Below are positions 1-7,862 of a stretch of 23,410 nucleotides of DNA, piece by piece. Origin of the DNA: UBA10210 sp964408425 (lineage in GTDB: Archaea; Micrarchaeota; Micrarchaeia; Norongarragalinales; Norongarragalinaceae); the NCBI GenBank assembly GCA_964408425.1, contig CAYOZI010000017.1, positions 1 to 23,410 of the forward strand, in the 5' to 3' direction. Positions within the stretch are counted from its first letter, which is position 1. Every line of letters begins with the position of its first letter. Made by a program: the position numbers and the translations under genes. The notes under the pieces were generated by a model, which saw only the letters and a list, made by a program, of their open reading frames with translations, was not told where the DNA came from and searched no databases.

Positions 1-252
1 TTACTGCTGCCCGCCTTCGGGCGGAGTCTGCTGGCCTACCGGAATTTCAACAAACCTGATGTTGTCCCCGTCTGTAGTGTATATTACCCGTATAACTCCG
101 GAAACCAGTTGTTTTTCGTCGAGTTTTTGCACGAAATCCAAAACCGTGTCTTCCTTCACGCCTACCGCCCCTTCGAAAACGGCGTCTACGGGGTTGAAAC
201 CCGATTTTTTCAGAGCGTCAATGACCTTCAAAACCTCTTCCTTTACTTGCAT
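1..252 (-). CDS. small protein of unknown function
   Basis: An 83-residue protein that I do not recognise. It starts at ATG (CAT at 250-252) and its stop is the first triplet of the window, so it is complete. Residues 1-50 look helical and charged (MQVKEEVLKVIDALKKSG at the start), as in a small helix-turn-helix or dimerisation unit. A beta-prone stretch follows (VIRVIYTTDGDNIRFVEIPV), and the tail is a Gln/Gly/Pro-rich disordered segment. No signal peptide or membrane segment is present. It is divergent from the PRC-barrel gene across about 160 nt that holds a TATA-like box for each direction; the leftward one is the TTTAAAAA-type run near 281-293. A DNA- or RNA-binding role is possible but unsupported by any motif. 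Confidence 0.6.
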   Translation of the reverse strand: MQVKEEVLKVIDALKKSGFNPVDAVFEGAVGVKEDTVLDFVQKLDEKQLVSGVIRVIYTTDGDNIRFVEIPVGQQTPPEGGQQ

Positions 253-365
253 GAAACACCACCGAATTCGTTAATCCGAAAGCGTTTTTAAACCACCCTG
301 AAAAAACGGGGGGAATAGAGGAAAAATAGTGGAAAGAAAAGGTTTTTAATTTAAAAGGGGGTGTT

Positions 366-377
366 TTCTTTTAAAAT
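366..377 (+). promoter_or_regulatory. TATA-like box upstream of the PRC-barrel gene
   Basis: The AT-rich run CTTTTAAAATT lies about 40 nt before the ATG at 412, so transcription would start around 395-400 with a short leader carrying the GAGGGTGA Shine-Dalgarno. A second run (TTTTTAATTTAAAA, 342-355) is an alternative. The assignment rests only on base composition and spacing. Confidence 0.35.
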
Positions 378-411
378 TCAAGCTCGCATGGCTTTTTCGA
401 GGGTGAAAATA

Positions 412-687
412 ATGGTCAAATACGCTATTGTGAAACAACTTGCAGGAAAGAGAGTCATAACAACCGACGGAGAGGAACTCGGCAGGATAATCGACTTGGA
501 CGTCAACGAACTGACCGGAAAGCTTGAAAGCGTTTTGCTCGAACCGAATCCCGAATCCAGCCTTGCAGCCAGAGCCAGGGCGCAAGGAGGGGTTGCCGCA
601 ATTCCTTACAGCTCAGTCCTCGACATTAAGGACGTGATGATCGTCGACAGAAGGAATTTGGGCAGCGACTTCGGGCCCACCGAATAA
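412..687 (+). CDS. PRC-barrel domain protein
   Basis: A 91-residue protein made of little more than one PRC-barrel. The opening GKRVITTDGEELGRIIDLDV and the following 'TGKLESVLLEP' strand pair are the typical first half of the fold. 'AAIPYSSVLDIKDVMIVD' is its closing half. Known PRC-barrels occur in photosynthetic reaction centre subunit H, in RimM, and as stand-alone archaeal proteins thought to bind RNA or RNP partners; archaeal CdpB cell-division proteins also belong here. I chose ATG 412 over upstream in-frame starts because GAGGGTGA sits about 7 nt before it. The C-terminus is a short acidic, disordered tail. It faces the NFACT gene tail to tail with only a few bases between the stops. 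Its specific partner cannot be told from sequence. Confidence 0.75.
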   Translation: MVKYAIVKQLAGKRVITTDGEELGRIIDLDVNELTGKLESVLLEPNPESSLAARARAQGGVAAIPYSSVLDIKDVMIVDRRNLGSDFGPTE

Positions 688-691
688 CAGC

Positions 692-1756
692 CTATTTTTC
701 CAAAACCAGTTTCGAACCCTCGGTTTTCGCCTTAAACCCTATTTTTGACGCGAGTTTTTCCAAAGCTTTATCATCATGCTTTCTCGCCAAAACCAGCAAC
801 TCTTCCACCGCGCTTGAATTCTCGAAAACCCACTTTCCGGCAGCCTGCGCTTCGTTCTCTTTGAAAACGAATTCTTCCAGTGCTTTTTCCTGGGATTGCA
901 GTTGAAACTCCAGCTTGTCTCCCTTCACTGCGAGAACCGGTTTTCCGGCGTTGAAATAGCCCGCTTCCAAGGCTTTCGAAAGGCTATCGAAATGCTCCCT
1001 CAAACCGCCCAGTTTTCTAAGCTTCAAACTGGAAAACTCGAAAGGAACCCCCCCTTCAAAAAACAATTCGGGAAACGGTTTTTCGTCAAGCAAAGAATGC
1101 AATTCTTCAACCAAACGCTCTTTTTGCCTTTTCTCCAACCCCTCTACCTTTGCATCCAAACTTATTTCCGCCCTGACGCACGCTTCCTCCAAATAAAAAG
1201 GAGCTAAAGACGTTTTTTTGGAAAGGAAAGAAACTATTTTTCCTTTTCCGCCCTCGAAATCTTCGGCTTCCAACTCCGACGGGTGTTTTCTCTCGTTTGG
1301 AGGAAGAACGTAATCTTCCCCTCCGGCCAGGGAACGGACCGAATACGCCGCTTTCCTAAAAGGCTGGATTATTTTCCTTTTTTCATCCAACAAAAGCAGG
1401 TTCCCCTGTTTTCCGAACAACTCCGCGACTAGAAAATGCCTTCCTTTTCCGGATGAAAAGGAGAATTCGAAAATCCTGTCGAAAGCCAACTGCTTTACGC
1501 TTTCAAGCTTAGAGCTTGACAGGCGCTTTCGCAAGAGCATGGCAAAAGACGAAGGCTGTTGTGGCGGGGAAGGAAAAACATTGTCGCTTGAAACGAATGC
1601 GAAACCGGCTAAATCCACCAGCACGCTTTCCTTCGAAAGCCTCAATCTGAATAAACCGTTGTCGTAATCGTAAAAGTTTTCGAAAAACGTCCCTTTCAAC
1701 CGCGAGTCGAACTCCCCCGCAAGGAAAAAACAATCGAGATTCGCCAAAGAACGCAT
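692..1756 (-). CDS. NFACT/RqcH (Rqc2)-family protein, short form
   Basis: A 354-residue protein with the N-terminal NFACT fold: it opens with DxxxLAxEL-like order (LANLDCFFLAGEFDSRL), and has the region around FAMLLRKRLSSSKLESV and the beta strands 'HFLVAELFGKQGNLLLLDE'. NFACT proteins (bacterial RqcH/FbpA, eukaryotic Rqc2/NEMF, archaeal aRqcH) bind obstructed 50S/60S subunits and recruit tRNA-Ala to tail stalled nascent chains. Archaeal members are usually about 600-700 residues: NFACT-N, a helix-hairpin-helix, a long coiled coil and a C-terminal NFACT-R domain. This one ends after a charged helical stretch, so the coiled coil is reduced and NFACT-R is missing or encoded elsewhere. The start is ATG (CAT 1754-1756). 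It is divergent from the ABC operon. Family membership is moderately sure; activity is uncertain because of the truncation. Confidence 0.7.
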   Translation of the reverse strand: MRSLANLDCFFLAGEFDSRLKGTFFENFYDYDNGLFRLRLSKESVLVDLAGFAFVSSDNVFPSPPQQPSSFAMLLRKRLSSSKLESVKQLAFDRIFEFSFSSGKGRHFLVAELFGKQGNLLLLDEKRKIIQPFRKAAYSVRSLAGGEDYVLPPNERKHPSELEAEDFEGGKGKIVSFLSKKTSLAPFYLEEACVRAEISLDAKVEGLEKRQKERLVEELHSLLDEKPFPELFFEGGVPFEFSSLKLRKLGGLREHFDSLSKALEAGYFNAGKPVLAVKGDKLEFQLQSQEKALEEFVFKENEAQAAGKWVFENSSAVEELLVLARKHDDKALEKLASKIGFKAKTEGSKLVLEK

Positions 1757-1848
1757 TATTAAAACCCCTAGCGGTTTCTAACAATAAGAAGGGAAAAACG
1801 CGTTTAAAACACAACGCGCTATTGTTTTTCAGCAACACGGTGGGCTTA

Positions 1849-2538
1849 GTGTCTAAAAATGTCATCGAACTGCAGGGAGTTACGAAAGTCTACAAGCTAG
1901 GGGCTATCGAAGTTCCCGCTTTGCATGGAATAAGCCTGAAAATCCAGCACGGAGAGTTCGTGGGAATAATGGGACCGAGCGGAAGCGGAAAAAGCACGCT
2001 CATGAACATGATCGGAAGCCTAGACTGGCCGACCGAAGGAAAGATTTTTCTCGACGGGCAGGACATCACGAGGATAAGCGAAAGCAACCTCGCGCAATTG
2101 CGAGGAAGAAAAATCGGGTTCATATTCCAGCAATTCAATTTGCTCTCCTCCCTCAGCGCTTTGGAAAACGTTGGACTGCCGTTAGTATTCCAGGGAGTGC
2201 CTCAGGAAAAGAGGAACGAAAGGGCGGAAAAAGTCTTGGAAATGATGGGGCTGGGGGATAGGATGGGGCACAAGCCGAACGAATTGTCAGGAGGACAGCA
2301 GCAACGAGTGGCAATAGCAAGGGCATTGGTCGTAGAGCCTGAGGTTATTCTCGCCGACGAGCCCACCGGAAACTTGGATTCGAAAACCGGAGAGGACGTG
2401 ATGAGCACACTGAAAAAACTGAACGACGAGGGGAAAACAATCGTCCTCATCACCCACGAGAAAGACATCGCCGCCCACGCGCGCAGGAAAGTGTTTTTGA
2501 AAGACGGTTCGATAGTAAAAGACTCTAAAGGTGGTTGA
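1849..2538 (+). CDS. ABC transporter ATP-binding protein (MacB/LolD type)
   Basis: A cytoplasmic ATPase of 229 residues, the usual length for LolD/MacB-type ATPases. Walker A GPSGSGKST is at about residue 42-50, the Q-loop region is 'FIFQQFNLL', the signature is LSGGQQQRVAIARAL near 147, Walker B is VILADEPTGNLD near 167, and the switch His is in LITHE. I prefer the GTG at 1849 (reading MSKNVIELQGVTKVY) over the TTG at 1822: GGTGGG lies just upstream and homologues begin here. A TATA-like TTTAAAA at 1803-1809 would give a short leader. It is the first gene of a three-gene operon; its TGA is followed by the next ATG after 2 nt. MacB/LolD-type pumps act on periplasmic or envelope substrates by mechanotransmission rather than by ordinary translocation; the substrate here is unknown. 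Confidence 0.93.
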   Translation: MSKNVIELQGVTKVYKLGAIEVPALHGISLKIQHGEFVGIMGPSGSGKSTLMNMIGSLDWPTEGKIFLDGQDITRISESNLAQLRGRKIGFIFQQFNLLSSLSALENVGLPLVFQGVPQEKRNERAEKVLEMMGLGDRMGHKPNELSGGQQQRVAIARALVVEPEVILADEPTGNLDSKTGEDVMSTLKKLNDEGKTIVLITHEKDIAAHARRKVFLKDGSIVKDSKGG

Positions 2539-2540
2539 AA

Positions 2541-3773
2541 ATGAAAAACGGAAAAAGCTTGGTTTTGATTGCAGTGGCGTTGCTGGTTTTCGCCGGACAA
2601 GGCGTTTTCGCGGCCGAAATAACGCAAGGGCTTGGGGGAACGTTAAGTATAGCAGGACTGCAGTATATACCCAGCCCGGCCGTTCCGGGGCAGTATATCG
2701 ACGTTTGGTTCACCATCCAAAACTCCAAGTTCGACGCTACCGAAATCCAATGCCAACTCGAACCCCAATACCCCTTTTCCTTAGATACTAACGAACAAGC
2801 CGGAAGGTTTATCGGAAACCTGGGGGCGGGGCAGAACGTAGTTTTGAAGTACAAAGTGCGCGTGGATACGAACGCGGTTTTGGGGGACAACAAACTCGCC
2901 TTGTCGTGCAAAACCGGAACCAGCGACTTGGTCAAGGCAGAGCTGGCCGTTTCAGTCCAAACGCAAGCCAAGAGCCTTGCGGTCGGGAGCATAATGCTCA
3001 GCAACGAGCTCGAACCGGGCTCCAACGCCATCCTCAGCATCCAGCTGAAAAACGAAGCGTCCATTCCGCTCAGGGACGTAAGCGTCAAGCTTGACTTGAC
3101 CGGCAGCGACGTTCCATTCGTTCCATTGGAAGGGTCTACGGAAAAAAGAATTTCCCTCTTAGGCGGAAAAGCGTCGGAAACGCTGAACTACAAGATAAGC
3201 GCCTTGGCAACCGCGGAACCCAAAGCCTACAAAATTCCGCTTCAAATCTCTTACAAAGACGATTTAGGCAATGCTTATACTCTGGACGACACGGTGGGAG
3301 TGATAATCAGCGCCAAACCCTCGCTAGAAGCATACGTGGAAGAAAGCAAAATACTGAGGGACAATACTGGCGGAATGATTTTGGTTAAGGTGGTGAACAG
3401 CGGTTTGAGCGAAGCCAAGTTCCTCAACATAAAAGCATTAGACACTCCAACCGTGCGAGTGGTTGAACCGCGCGCTTACTACGTGGGAAGCCTCGCTTCA
3501 GACGATTTTGAAACCATTGAATACAAGCTGTTCGTAAGCGGAGCCGGAGACCGCGGCGTCATGCCCGTAGTCTTTTCCTACCGGGACGCGAACAACAACC
3601 AGTACGAACAGGAAGCCGCAATAGAATTCAAGCTTTACTCCGACGCGGAAATAAGCCAGTTGCAGTTGGAACCCTCGCGCGGAATGGACTGGCTGCTCGT
3701 CATCGTATTGATAGCGATCGCCTTCCTCGCCTACAAGTTCGCCCTGAAAAAACACTTTAACTTGAAATTCTGA
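2541..3773 (+). CDS. secreted, C-terminally anchored S-layer-domain (COG1361-like) protein
   Basis: A 410-residue extracytoplasmic protein. Residues 1-23 form a signal peptide (Lys-containing n-region, LVLIAVALLVFAG core, likely cut after VFA). The body is a series of Ig-like beta sandwiches of the kind annotated as archaeal 'S-layer domain' or NEW3/CARDB, recognisable from 'PGQYIDVWFTIQNSKFDA', 'LEPGSNAILSIQLKNEASI' and 'GGMILVKVVNSGLSEAKFL'. Residues about 382-400 form a single membrane helix (MDWLLVIVLIAIAFLAYKF) followed by a basic cytoplasmic tail. ATG 2541 is preceded by AAGGTGG. Its place between an ABC ATPase and a MacB-like permease suggests that it is the transporter's outside partner, filling the position that the HlyD-type adaptor MacA occupies in Gram-negative bacteria. 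That role is an inference from position. Confidence 0.82.
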   Translation: MKNGKSLVLIAVALLVFAGQGVFAAEITQGLGGTLSIAGLQYIPSPAVPGQYIDVWFTIQNSKFDATEIQCQLEPQYPFSLDTNEQAGRFIGNLGAGQNVVLKYKVRVDTNAVLGDNKLALSCKTGTSDLVKAELAVSVQTQAKSLAVGSIMLSNELEPGSNAILSIQLKNEASIPLRDVSVKLDLTGSDVPFVPLEGSTEKRISLLGGKASETLNYKISALATAEPKAYKIPLQISYKDDLGNAYTLDDTVGVIISAKPSLEAYVEESKILRDNTGGMILVKVVNSGLSEAKFLNIKALDTPTVRVVEPRAYYVGSLASDDFETIEYKLFVSGAGDRGVMPVVFSYRDANNNQYEQEAAIEFKLYSDAEISQLQLEPSRGMDWLLVIVLIAIAFLAYKFALKKHFNLKF

Positions 3774-3804
3774 AAAACAATAAAATGAAACCGGTGGAAA
3801 ACCA

Positions 3805-5031
3805 ATGGTTGCCGTAGCCGAATTGTTTTTGCTGGCTCTGGGAAACCTGCGCCGGCGAAAGCTCCGCAGCATGCTGACGATCATAGGCATCTTCATCGGA
3901 ATAACGGCAGTCGTAGCGTTGATATCCCTAGGCCAAGGGCTGCAGAACGTGGTTGCGGGAGAATTCGCCAAGATGGGCAGCGACAAGATCACCATAATGG
4001 GTTACAACGGCATTGCAGCGTCTCCGTTCGTCAGCGCCACGCTCTCGAAACCGCTTACTACAGACGAATTGAGAATCGTAAAAAGATCCAGGGGAATAGA
4101 CCTGGCAGGGGAAATACTGCTGAGCAACGTCATCGTTTCGTACAAGCGCGAAACCAAGCTTGTTTTCGCTTCGGGCATTCCGGAAGACGACAGCAGGAAA
4201 ATGATCATAGAATCGCAAGACGCTGAAGTGTCCGACGGAAGGTTTCTCGAGCCGGGCGAAGGAAAAAGCGTGCTGATAGGCTCTTACGCGGCCGACGGGC
4301 TGTTTGAAAAGAAAATCTTTGTCGGGGATACGATCAAAATCCAAGACCAGGACTACCGCGTCGTCGGCGTGCTGGAAAGCGTTGGAAACAGGATTGACGA
4401 CAGCGCAATTTACTTGAACTTGCAAGAATTCCGGAGGCTGATAAACCAGCCTAAAACCGTTTCCATGATAATAGCAAAACTCAAAACCGGCGAAGAACCG
4501 TCCAAAGTGGCTGAAAACATAGAAGAAGACCTGCGAAAATACAGGAACGAAGAGGAAGGATCTGAAAACTTTCAAGTCTCCACTTCCGAAGAACTCATGG
4601 CGAGCTTCGCAATGATTCTAGGCGTAGTACAGGCGGTAATCGTCGGCATAGCCGCCATTTCACTCTTGGTGGGTGCCGTGGGAATAATGAATACCATGTA
4701 TACAAGCGTCGTGGAAAGGACGAAGGAAATAGGCTTGATGAAAGCCGTGGGCGCGAGAAATTCCGACATCACGCTCGTCTTTCTCTTTGAATCGGGATTG
4801 CTCGGGTTGGCAGGAGGGGTATTGGGCGTATTGCTTGGCGCTACGTTCGGAAAAATAGCTGAAATAATGGCGCAACAGGCGCTTGGAAGCAACACTTTCG
4901 CTGCCGCCATAACCCCAACGCTCGTGCTCGGGGCGTTGGCGTTCGCATTCGTCATAGGAACGATATCAGGAGTCCTGCCCGCGCGGCAGGCGTCTACACT
5001 CAAGCCCGCGGATGCCCTGCGGTACGAGTAA
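3805..5031 (+). CDS. ABC transporter permease, MacB/FtsX family
   Basis: A 408-residue permease with the complete MacB layout. A basic N-terminal LGNLRRRKLRSMLTIIGI motif leads into membrane helix 1 (about 22-44). A large external MacB_PCD domain follows, and three membrane helices sit in the C-terminal third. Between helices 2 and 3 is the characteristic ERTKEIGLMKAVGAR coupling segment, which contacts the ATPase. The end 'LPARQASTLKPADALRYE' is the family's conserved C-terminus. ATG 3805 has GGTGGA upstream. It closes the operon with the ATPase and the S-layer-domain protein. Family is certain; cargo (lipid, peptide, lipoprotein or drug) is not visible from the sequence. Confidence 0.93.
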   Translation: MVAVAELFLLALGNLRRRKLRSMLTIIGIFIGITAVVALISLGQGLQNVVAGEFAKMGSDKITIMGYNGIAASPFVSATLSKPLTTDELRIVKRSRGIDLAGEILLSNVIVSYKRETKLVFASGIPEDDSRKMIIESQDAEVSDGRFLEPGEGKSVLIGSYAADGLFEKKIFVGDTIKIQDQDYRVVGVLESVGNRIDDSAIYLNLQEFRRLINQPKTVSMIIAKLKTGEEPSKVAENIEEDLRKYRNEEEGSENFQVSTSEELMASFAMILGVVQAVIVGIAAISLLVGAVGIMNTMYTSVVERTKEIGLMKAVGARNSDITLVFLFESGLLGLAGGVLGVLLGATFGKIAEIMAQQALGSNTFAAAITPTLVLGALAFAFVIGTISGVLPARQASTLKPADALRYE

Positions 5032-5065
5032 AAGAAAAAAAACTAAAAATCGAAAAAAAGAAGGA
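5032..5065 (-). terminator. oligo-U terminator region for rpoK
   Basis: Read on the minus strand, directly after the rpoK stop, this segment gives three T tracts of 5-8 residues within about 30 nt. Archaeal RNA polymerase terminates at such T-rich tracts without needing a hairpin. The plus strand here is A-rich, so it does not serve the permease gene. Confidence 0.5.
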
Positions 5066-5070
5066 AAGCT

Positions 5071-5256
5071 TCAGGCGTGCTTCTTTTCGCGGACGACGTG
5101 AAGCGGAATTGCATTCTTCTCGAACTCGGCTTCAGCCAAAGCCACCGGGCTCAAAATATTGTCTGCCTTGATCAAAGGCGGGGCTCCCATGGCCAACTGC
5201 AAAGCTCTTGCACCTACAATCCGGGCTACTTCGTATTTCGTGAGCTCCATTTTCAT
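5071..5256 (-). CDS. rpoK: DNA-directed RNA polymerase subunit K (Rpb6/omega homologue)
   Basis: A 61-residue archaeal RpoK, counterpart of eukaryotic Rpb6 and bacterial omega, which latches the largest RNAP subunit and aids assembly. The hallmark is the segment LTKYEVARIVGARALQLAMG followed by APPLI, then 'SPVALAEAEFEKNAIPLHVVRE', matching the family almost end to end and at normal length. I chose ATG 5256 (reading MKMELTKYE) rather than the TTG nine bases upstream. AAGGGG lies about 9 nt before it, and archaeal RpoK proteins begin close to this point. It stands alone here rather than in a ribosomal-protein cluster, and it is convergent with the ABC operon. Confidence 0.93.
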   Translation of the reverse strand: MKMELTKYEVARIVGARALQLAMGAPPLIKADNILSPVALAEAEFEKNAIPLHVVREKKHA

Positions 5257-5406
5257 GCCAAACAACCCCTTAATCGAGAAAACTACGTTTTAAAGAACGA
5301 GTATTAAGTTACAGTGCTTAAGGCGTTTAAAAAACTTGCTGAAAACGCTTTTTCCCCTACCGTTAAAAACAAACCGGCGTTAATGCGTAAACAAGGGTGT
5401 TCGACC

Positions 5407-5631
5407 ATGAAAAAAACGAAAACAAAAAAAGTTCGAGTTAAAGCAAAACCGAAGTCCGACGCTTCCTTGGAGCACAGGCTCCACACGTTCCTGAAGGAAT
5501 GGAAAACGCATATACACGACGAAATCAGCATCCACAGGCAGCTTTTGACCGGAAGGCAAAGCTTCAAACAGCATTTGAACCAGACTGTGAAAATCCACCA
5601 GAAATTCGTGAATAGGATAAAGAAAATCTGA
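5407..5631 (+). CDS. small basic helical protein, unknown function
   Basis: A 74-residue Lys/His-rich protein that I do not recognise. The first 20 residues are a basic tail (MKKTKTKKVRVKAKPKS). The rest is predicted helix rich in His and aromatic residues ('HRLHTFLKEWKTHIHDEI', 'HLNQTVKIHQKFVNRIKKI'), compatible with a helical hairpin. ATG 5407 is chosen because AGGGTG lies about 8 nt upstream and a TATA-like GTTAAAAAC (near 5361-5369) fits a leader of about 20 nt. A longer in-frame start at 5314 would add residues that overlap this promoter. The charge suggests nucleic-acid binding, which is only an inference. It ends 2 nt before the tail of the opposite-strand gene. Confidence 0.6.
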   Translation: MKKTKTKKVRVKAKPKSDASLEHRLHTFLKEWKTHIHDEISIHRQLLTGRQSFKQHLNQTVKIHQKFVNRIKKI

Positions 5632-5633
5632 AC

Positions 5634-6365
5634 TCACTCTTCGAAATCCGAGTAGTCCGAATCGCTGAACTCGTACAAGCTCCTCAAAAAGCCCTTTCCT
5701 TCCAACGAATGCTTTCCCAACGCCTTTTCCTCAGTCTCCCCCTCTTCAAACTCGTTCGAACAAGACGGATCCAGCAAAACGATTTTGCCTCCCAATTCAA
5801 GCAACACAACTGCGTGTTTTGCATTCCCCTCAAACTCCAAAACCCTTACTTTCGCATCCCCCCCGCCGCTTAGCAATAACGAACAGAGAAAAATCGCCTT
5901 GTCGAACGGGTCCGCAGCCTGAAGCTCGACTATCTCGCTGGGCTTCAGCCAGTAAGAAACGCTCAAATCCGCGTTCACCGGCTTGAGGGAAAAACAGTAG
6001 GAAAGCGCTTTCTTTGCGAAAAACGGAAAGTCCCTTTCAAACGAATACTCCCAAGCCGCGTCGCTGCCCTTGATTTCCTCCAGAAAACGGGCTTTTATTT
6101 TGCCGATAGACTCATCTTCCGGATTAACAAGCGCCTTAAGCTCGGGAATGGTCTTCTCCTCCTGAAGCCCTATCACTTCGGCGTACCGCTCGATGATTTT
6201 CTTGTACACGGAGGCGCGAATCGCGTCGGAAGACTCTTCCTTCTCCTCAGGCTCGACGAGCTTTCTCGCTATGGAAACGGAAGGCTCTTTCTTGCGCGTC
6301 TTCTTGTCGGAAACGTCCCTTAACCTGCGCTCTCTCAACTGCGCGATCAAATCGTCCAAAGCCAT
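5634..6365 (-). CDS. transglutaminase-like fold protein, probably without the catalytic Cys
   Basis: A 243-residue cytoplasmic protein. The N-terminal half is charged and helical (MALDDLIAQLRERRLRDVSD). The C-terminal half carries what looks like a transglutaminase/cysteine-peptidase core: a helix FDKAIFLCSLLLSGGGDAKV, then a strand with His (KHAVVLLELGGK) and 'IVLLDPS' supplying the Asp of a Cys-His-Asp triad. When the helix is matched to the family pattern (C-x-D-x-A-x-L...), the nucleophile position falls on Pro or Phe of 'DPFDKA', and the nearest Cys is about eight residues later. The protein may be inactive or use an unusual geometry. The C-terminus is very acidic (FSDSDYSDFEE). ATG 6365 follows a minus-strand TATA-like box near 6409-6420. 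The family call is moderate and made from pattern only. Confidence 0.55.
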   Translation of the reverse strand: MALDDLIAQLRERRLRDVSDKKTRKKEPSVSIARKLVEPEEKEESSDAIRASVYKKIIERYAEVIGLQEEKTIPELKALVNPEDESIGKIKARFLEEIKGSDAAWEYSFERDFPFFAKKALSYCFSLKPVNADLSVSYWLKPSEIVELQAADPFDKAIFLCSLLLSGGGDAKVRVLEFEGNAKHAVVLLELGGKIVLLDPSCSNEFEEGETEEKALGKHSLEGKGFLRSLYEFSDSDYSDFEE

Positions 6366-6506
6366 GGCTATAAATACGAGCGAAAACAGCATATTAACAG
6401 TATTGAGAGTTTAAAAAGCGGTTTTTTGGGAAAAGCTTAAACCCCCAATGGGAATGGGTTTTCTCCAACAGCCTGCCTTTTCTAGCACATCAATATCTAC
6501 AGCAGC

Positions 6507-6526
6507 GGACAGCCCTTAGGGCGTCC
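6507..6526 (+). other. stem-loop in the leader of the beta-CASP RNase gene
   Basis: GGAC and GTCC flank GCCC-TTA-GGGC with a single bulged A, giving an 8-bp stem with a 3-nt loop, 17 nt before the ATG at 6544. It could be a processing or autoregulatory element in the leader of an RNA-cleaving enzyme. No function is shown by the sequence itself. Confidence 0.4.
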
Positions 6527-6543
6527 CTGCGTTAAAAAAAGGT

Positions 6544-7857
6544 ATGAATAAAAACATGAAAATAAGTTTTTTGGGCGCCGCTCGGGAAGTAGGCCGAAGC
6601 GCCATCCTCGTAAGGGGAAAACAAAACGTCCTACTCGACTGCGGAATCAAGATTTCCGGAGACAAGGAAGAATACCCGCTTTTGGAACGGGAAGACATAA
6701 GGGAACTCGACCGCGTGGTCGTGTCCCACGCCCACCTCGACCACTCGGGCTACGCGCCGGCGTTATACTCGCACGGATACCGCGGGAAAGTGATAATGAC
6801 GAAGCCCACGCGAGATTTAATCCAGCTTTTGCTGTCCGATTATTTGAGGATAGAAAAGGCGACTCACGCGTACGGGGACAGGGAACTCAGTTCCCTGTTG
6901 AAGAACGTCGAAGTGATGGAGTACGAAGAGAAAAAGCACGGCATCACGCTTTACGATTCGGGGCATATTCTCGGAAGCGCAATGACGCTCGTCGAAGACT
7001 CGGGGCACAAGATCCTTTACACTGCCGACTTGAACACCCGCGAAACGCGGTTGCTCGAAGGGGCAAAGAAGGGAATCGAGGCTGACACGCTCATCATCGA
7101 ATCCACGTACGGTTCGGTTCAAGACCAGCACCTGTCCAGCAAGGAAATCTACGCTTCCCTAGCGAAAGAAGTGAAGGAAACGCTGGAGCACAACGGAAAG
7201 GTCATTATTCCTTCGTTTGCAATAGGCAGGGGGCAGGAGATCCTCTTTACGCTGGAGAATTACCTTAAATCAAAAGTCCTTCCAGAAACGCCCATTTACC
7301 TAGACGGAATGGTGAAGAAAGCGTTGCGCATATACAGGCACAACGCGATTTACCTCAAGCGCGAAGTGCAAAGGAGGATTTTGACTAGCGACGACGATCC
7401 GTTCAAAAGCACGTACTACCAATATCCCGAAAGGAAGGACAAGAGCGACGTGCTCGAACAGGAAAGGGCTGTCATCGTAACCACTTCCGGAATGCTCAAC
7501 GGAGGGCCGGTTTTGTTTTACTTGAAAAAACTCGCTGGAGACCCGCACAACAAATTGATTCTCGTCGGCTACCAGGCAGAGGGAACGAAGGGAAGAAAAC
7601 TGTTGGACGGGGAGAAAGAGCTGGATATAGACGGAGAAAAAGTCGAAATAAAGCTTAAAGTCACTCAAGCCAAATTCTCTGCCCACTCGGACCACAAGGA
7701 ACTCGTCGAATTCGTGAAAAGCATCCGGGGTTTGAAAAGAGTGTTTGTCCAGCACGGTGAAGACGCGAAGTGCGCGGAATTCGCCCAAGAACTGCAGAAA
7801 AAGCTGAAAGGAGTGAAAGTATACGCTCCGGCAACCGGCGAAACCGTCGAGTTTTAA
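6544..7857 (+). CDS. beta-CASP metallo-beta-lactamase ribonuclease (aCPSF2/aRNase J-like)
   Basis: A 437-residue RNA-processing nuclease. The metallo-beta-lactamase core has SHAHLDHSG (metal ligands H62, H64, D66, H67), a further His in 'SGHILGSAM' and the Asp of 'YTADLNTRE'. The beta-CASP cap follows, with motif A in 'IIESTYG' and motif C in 'KFSAHSDHKEL'. No KH domains precede the core, so it is the short form (aCPSF2 or aRNase J) and not the KH-containing aCPSF1 used for 3'-end formation. These enzymes are Zn-dependent endo- or 5'-3' exoribonucleases in mRNA and rRNA processing. An alternative start is ATG 6556 (MKISFLGAAREVG), which fits homologues as well. A stem-loop lies in the leader. 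Confidence 0.92.
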   Translation: MNKNMKISFLGAAREVGRSAILVRGKQNVLLDCGIKISGDKEEYPLLEREDIRELDRVVVSHAHLDHSGYAPALYSHGYRGKVIMTKPTRDLIQLLLSDYLRIEKATHAYGDRELSSLLKNVEVMEYEEKKHGITLYDSGHILGSAMTLVEDSGHKILYTADLNTRETRLLEGAKKGIEADTLIIESTYGSVQDQHLSSKEIYASLAKEVKETLEHNGKVIIPSFAIGRGQEILFTLENYLKSKVLPETPIYLDGMVKKALRIYRHNAIYLKREVQRRILTSDDDPFKSTYYQYPERKDKSDVLEQERAVIVTTSGMLNGGPVLFYLKKLAGDPHNKLILVGYQAEGTKGRKLLDGEKELDIDGEKVEIKLKVTQAKFSAHSDHKELVEFVKSIRGLKRVFVQHGEDAKCAEFAQELQKKLKGVKVYAPATGETVEF

Positions 7858-7862
7858 GCTTT

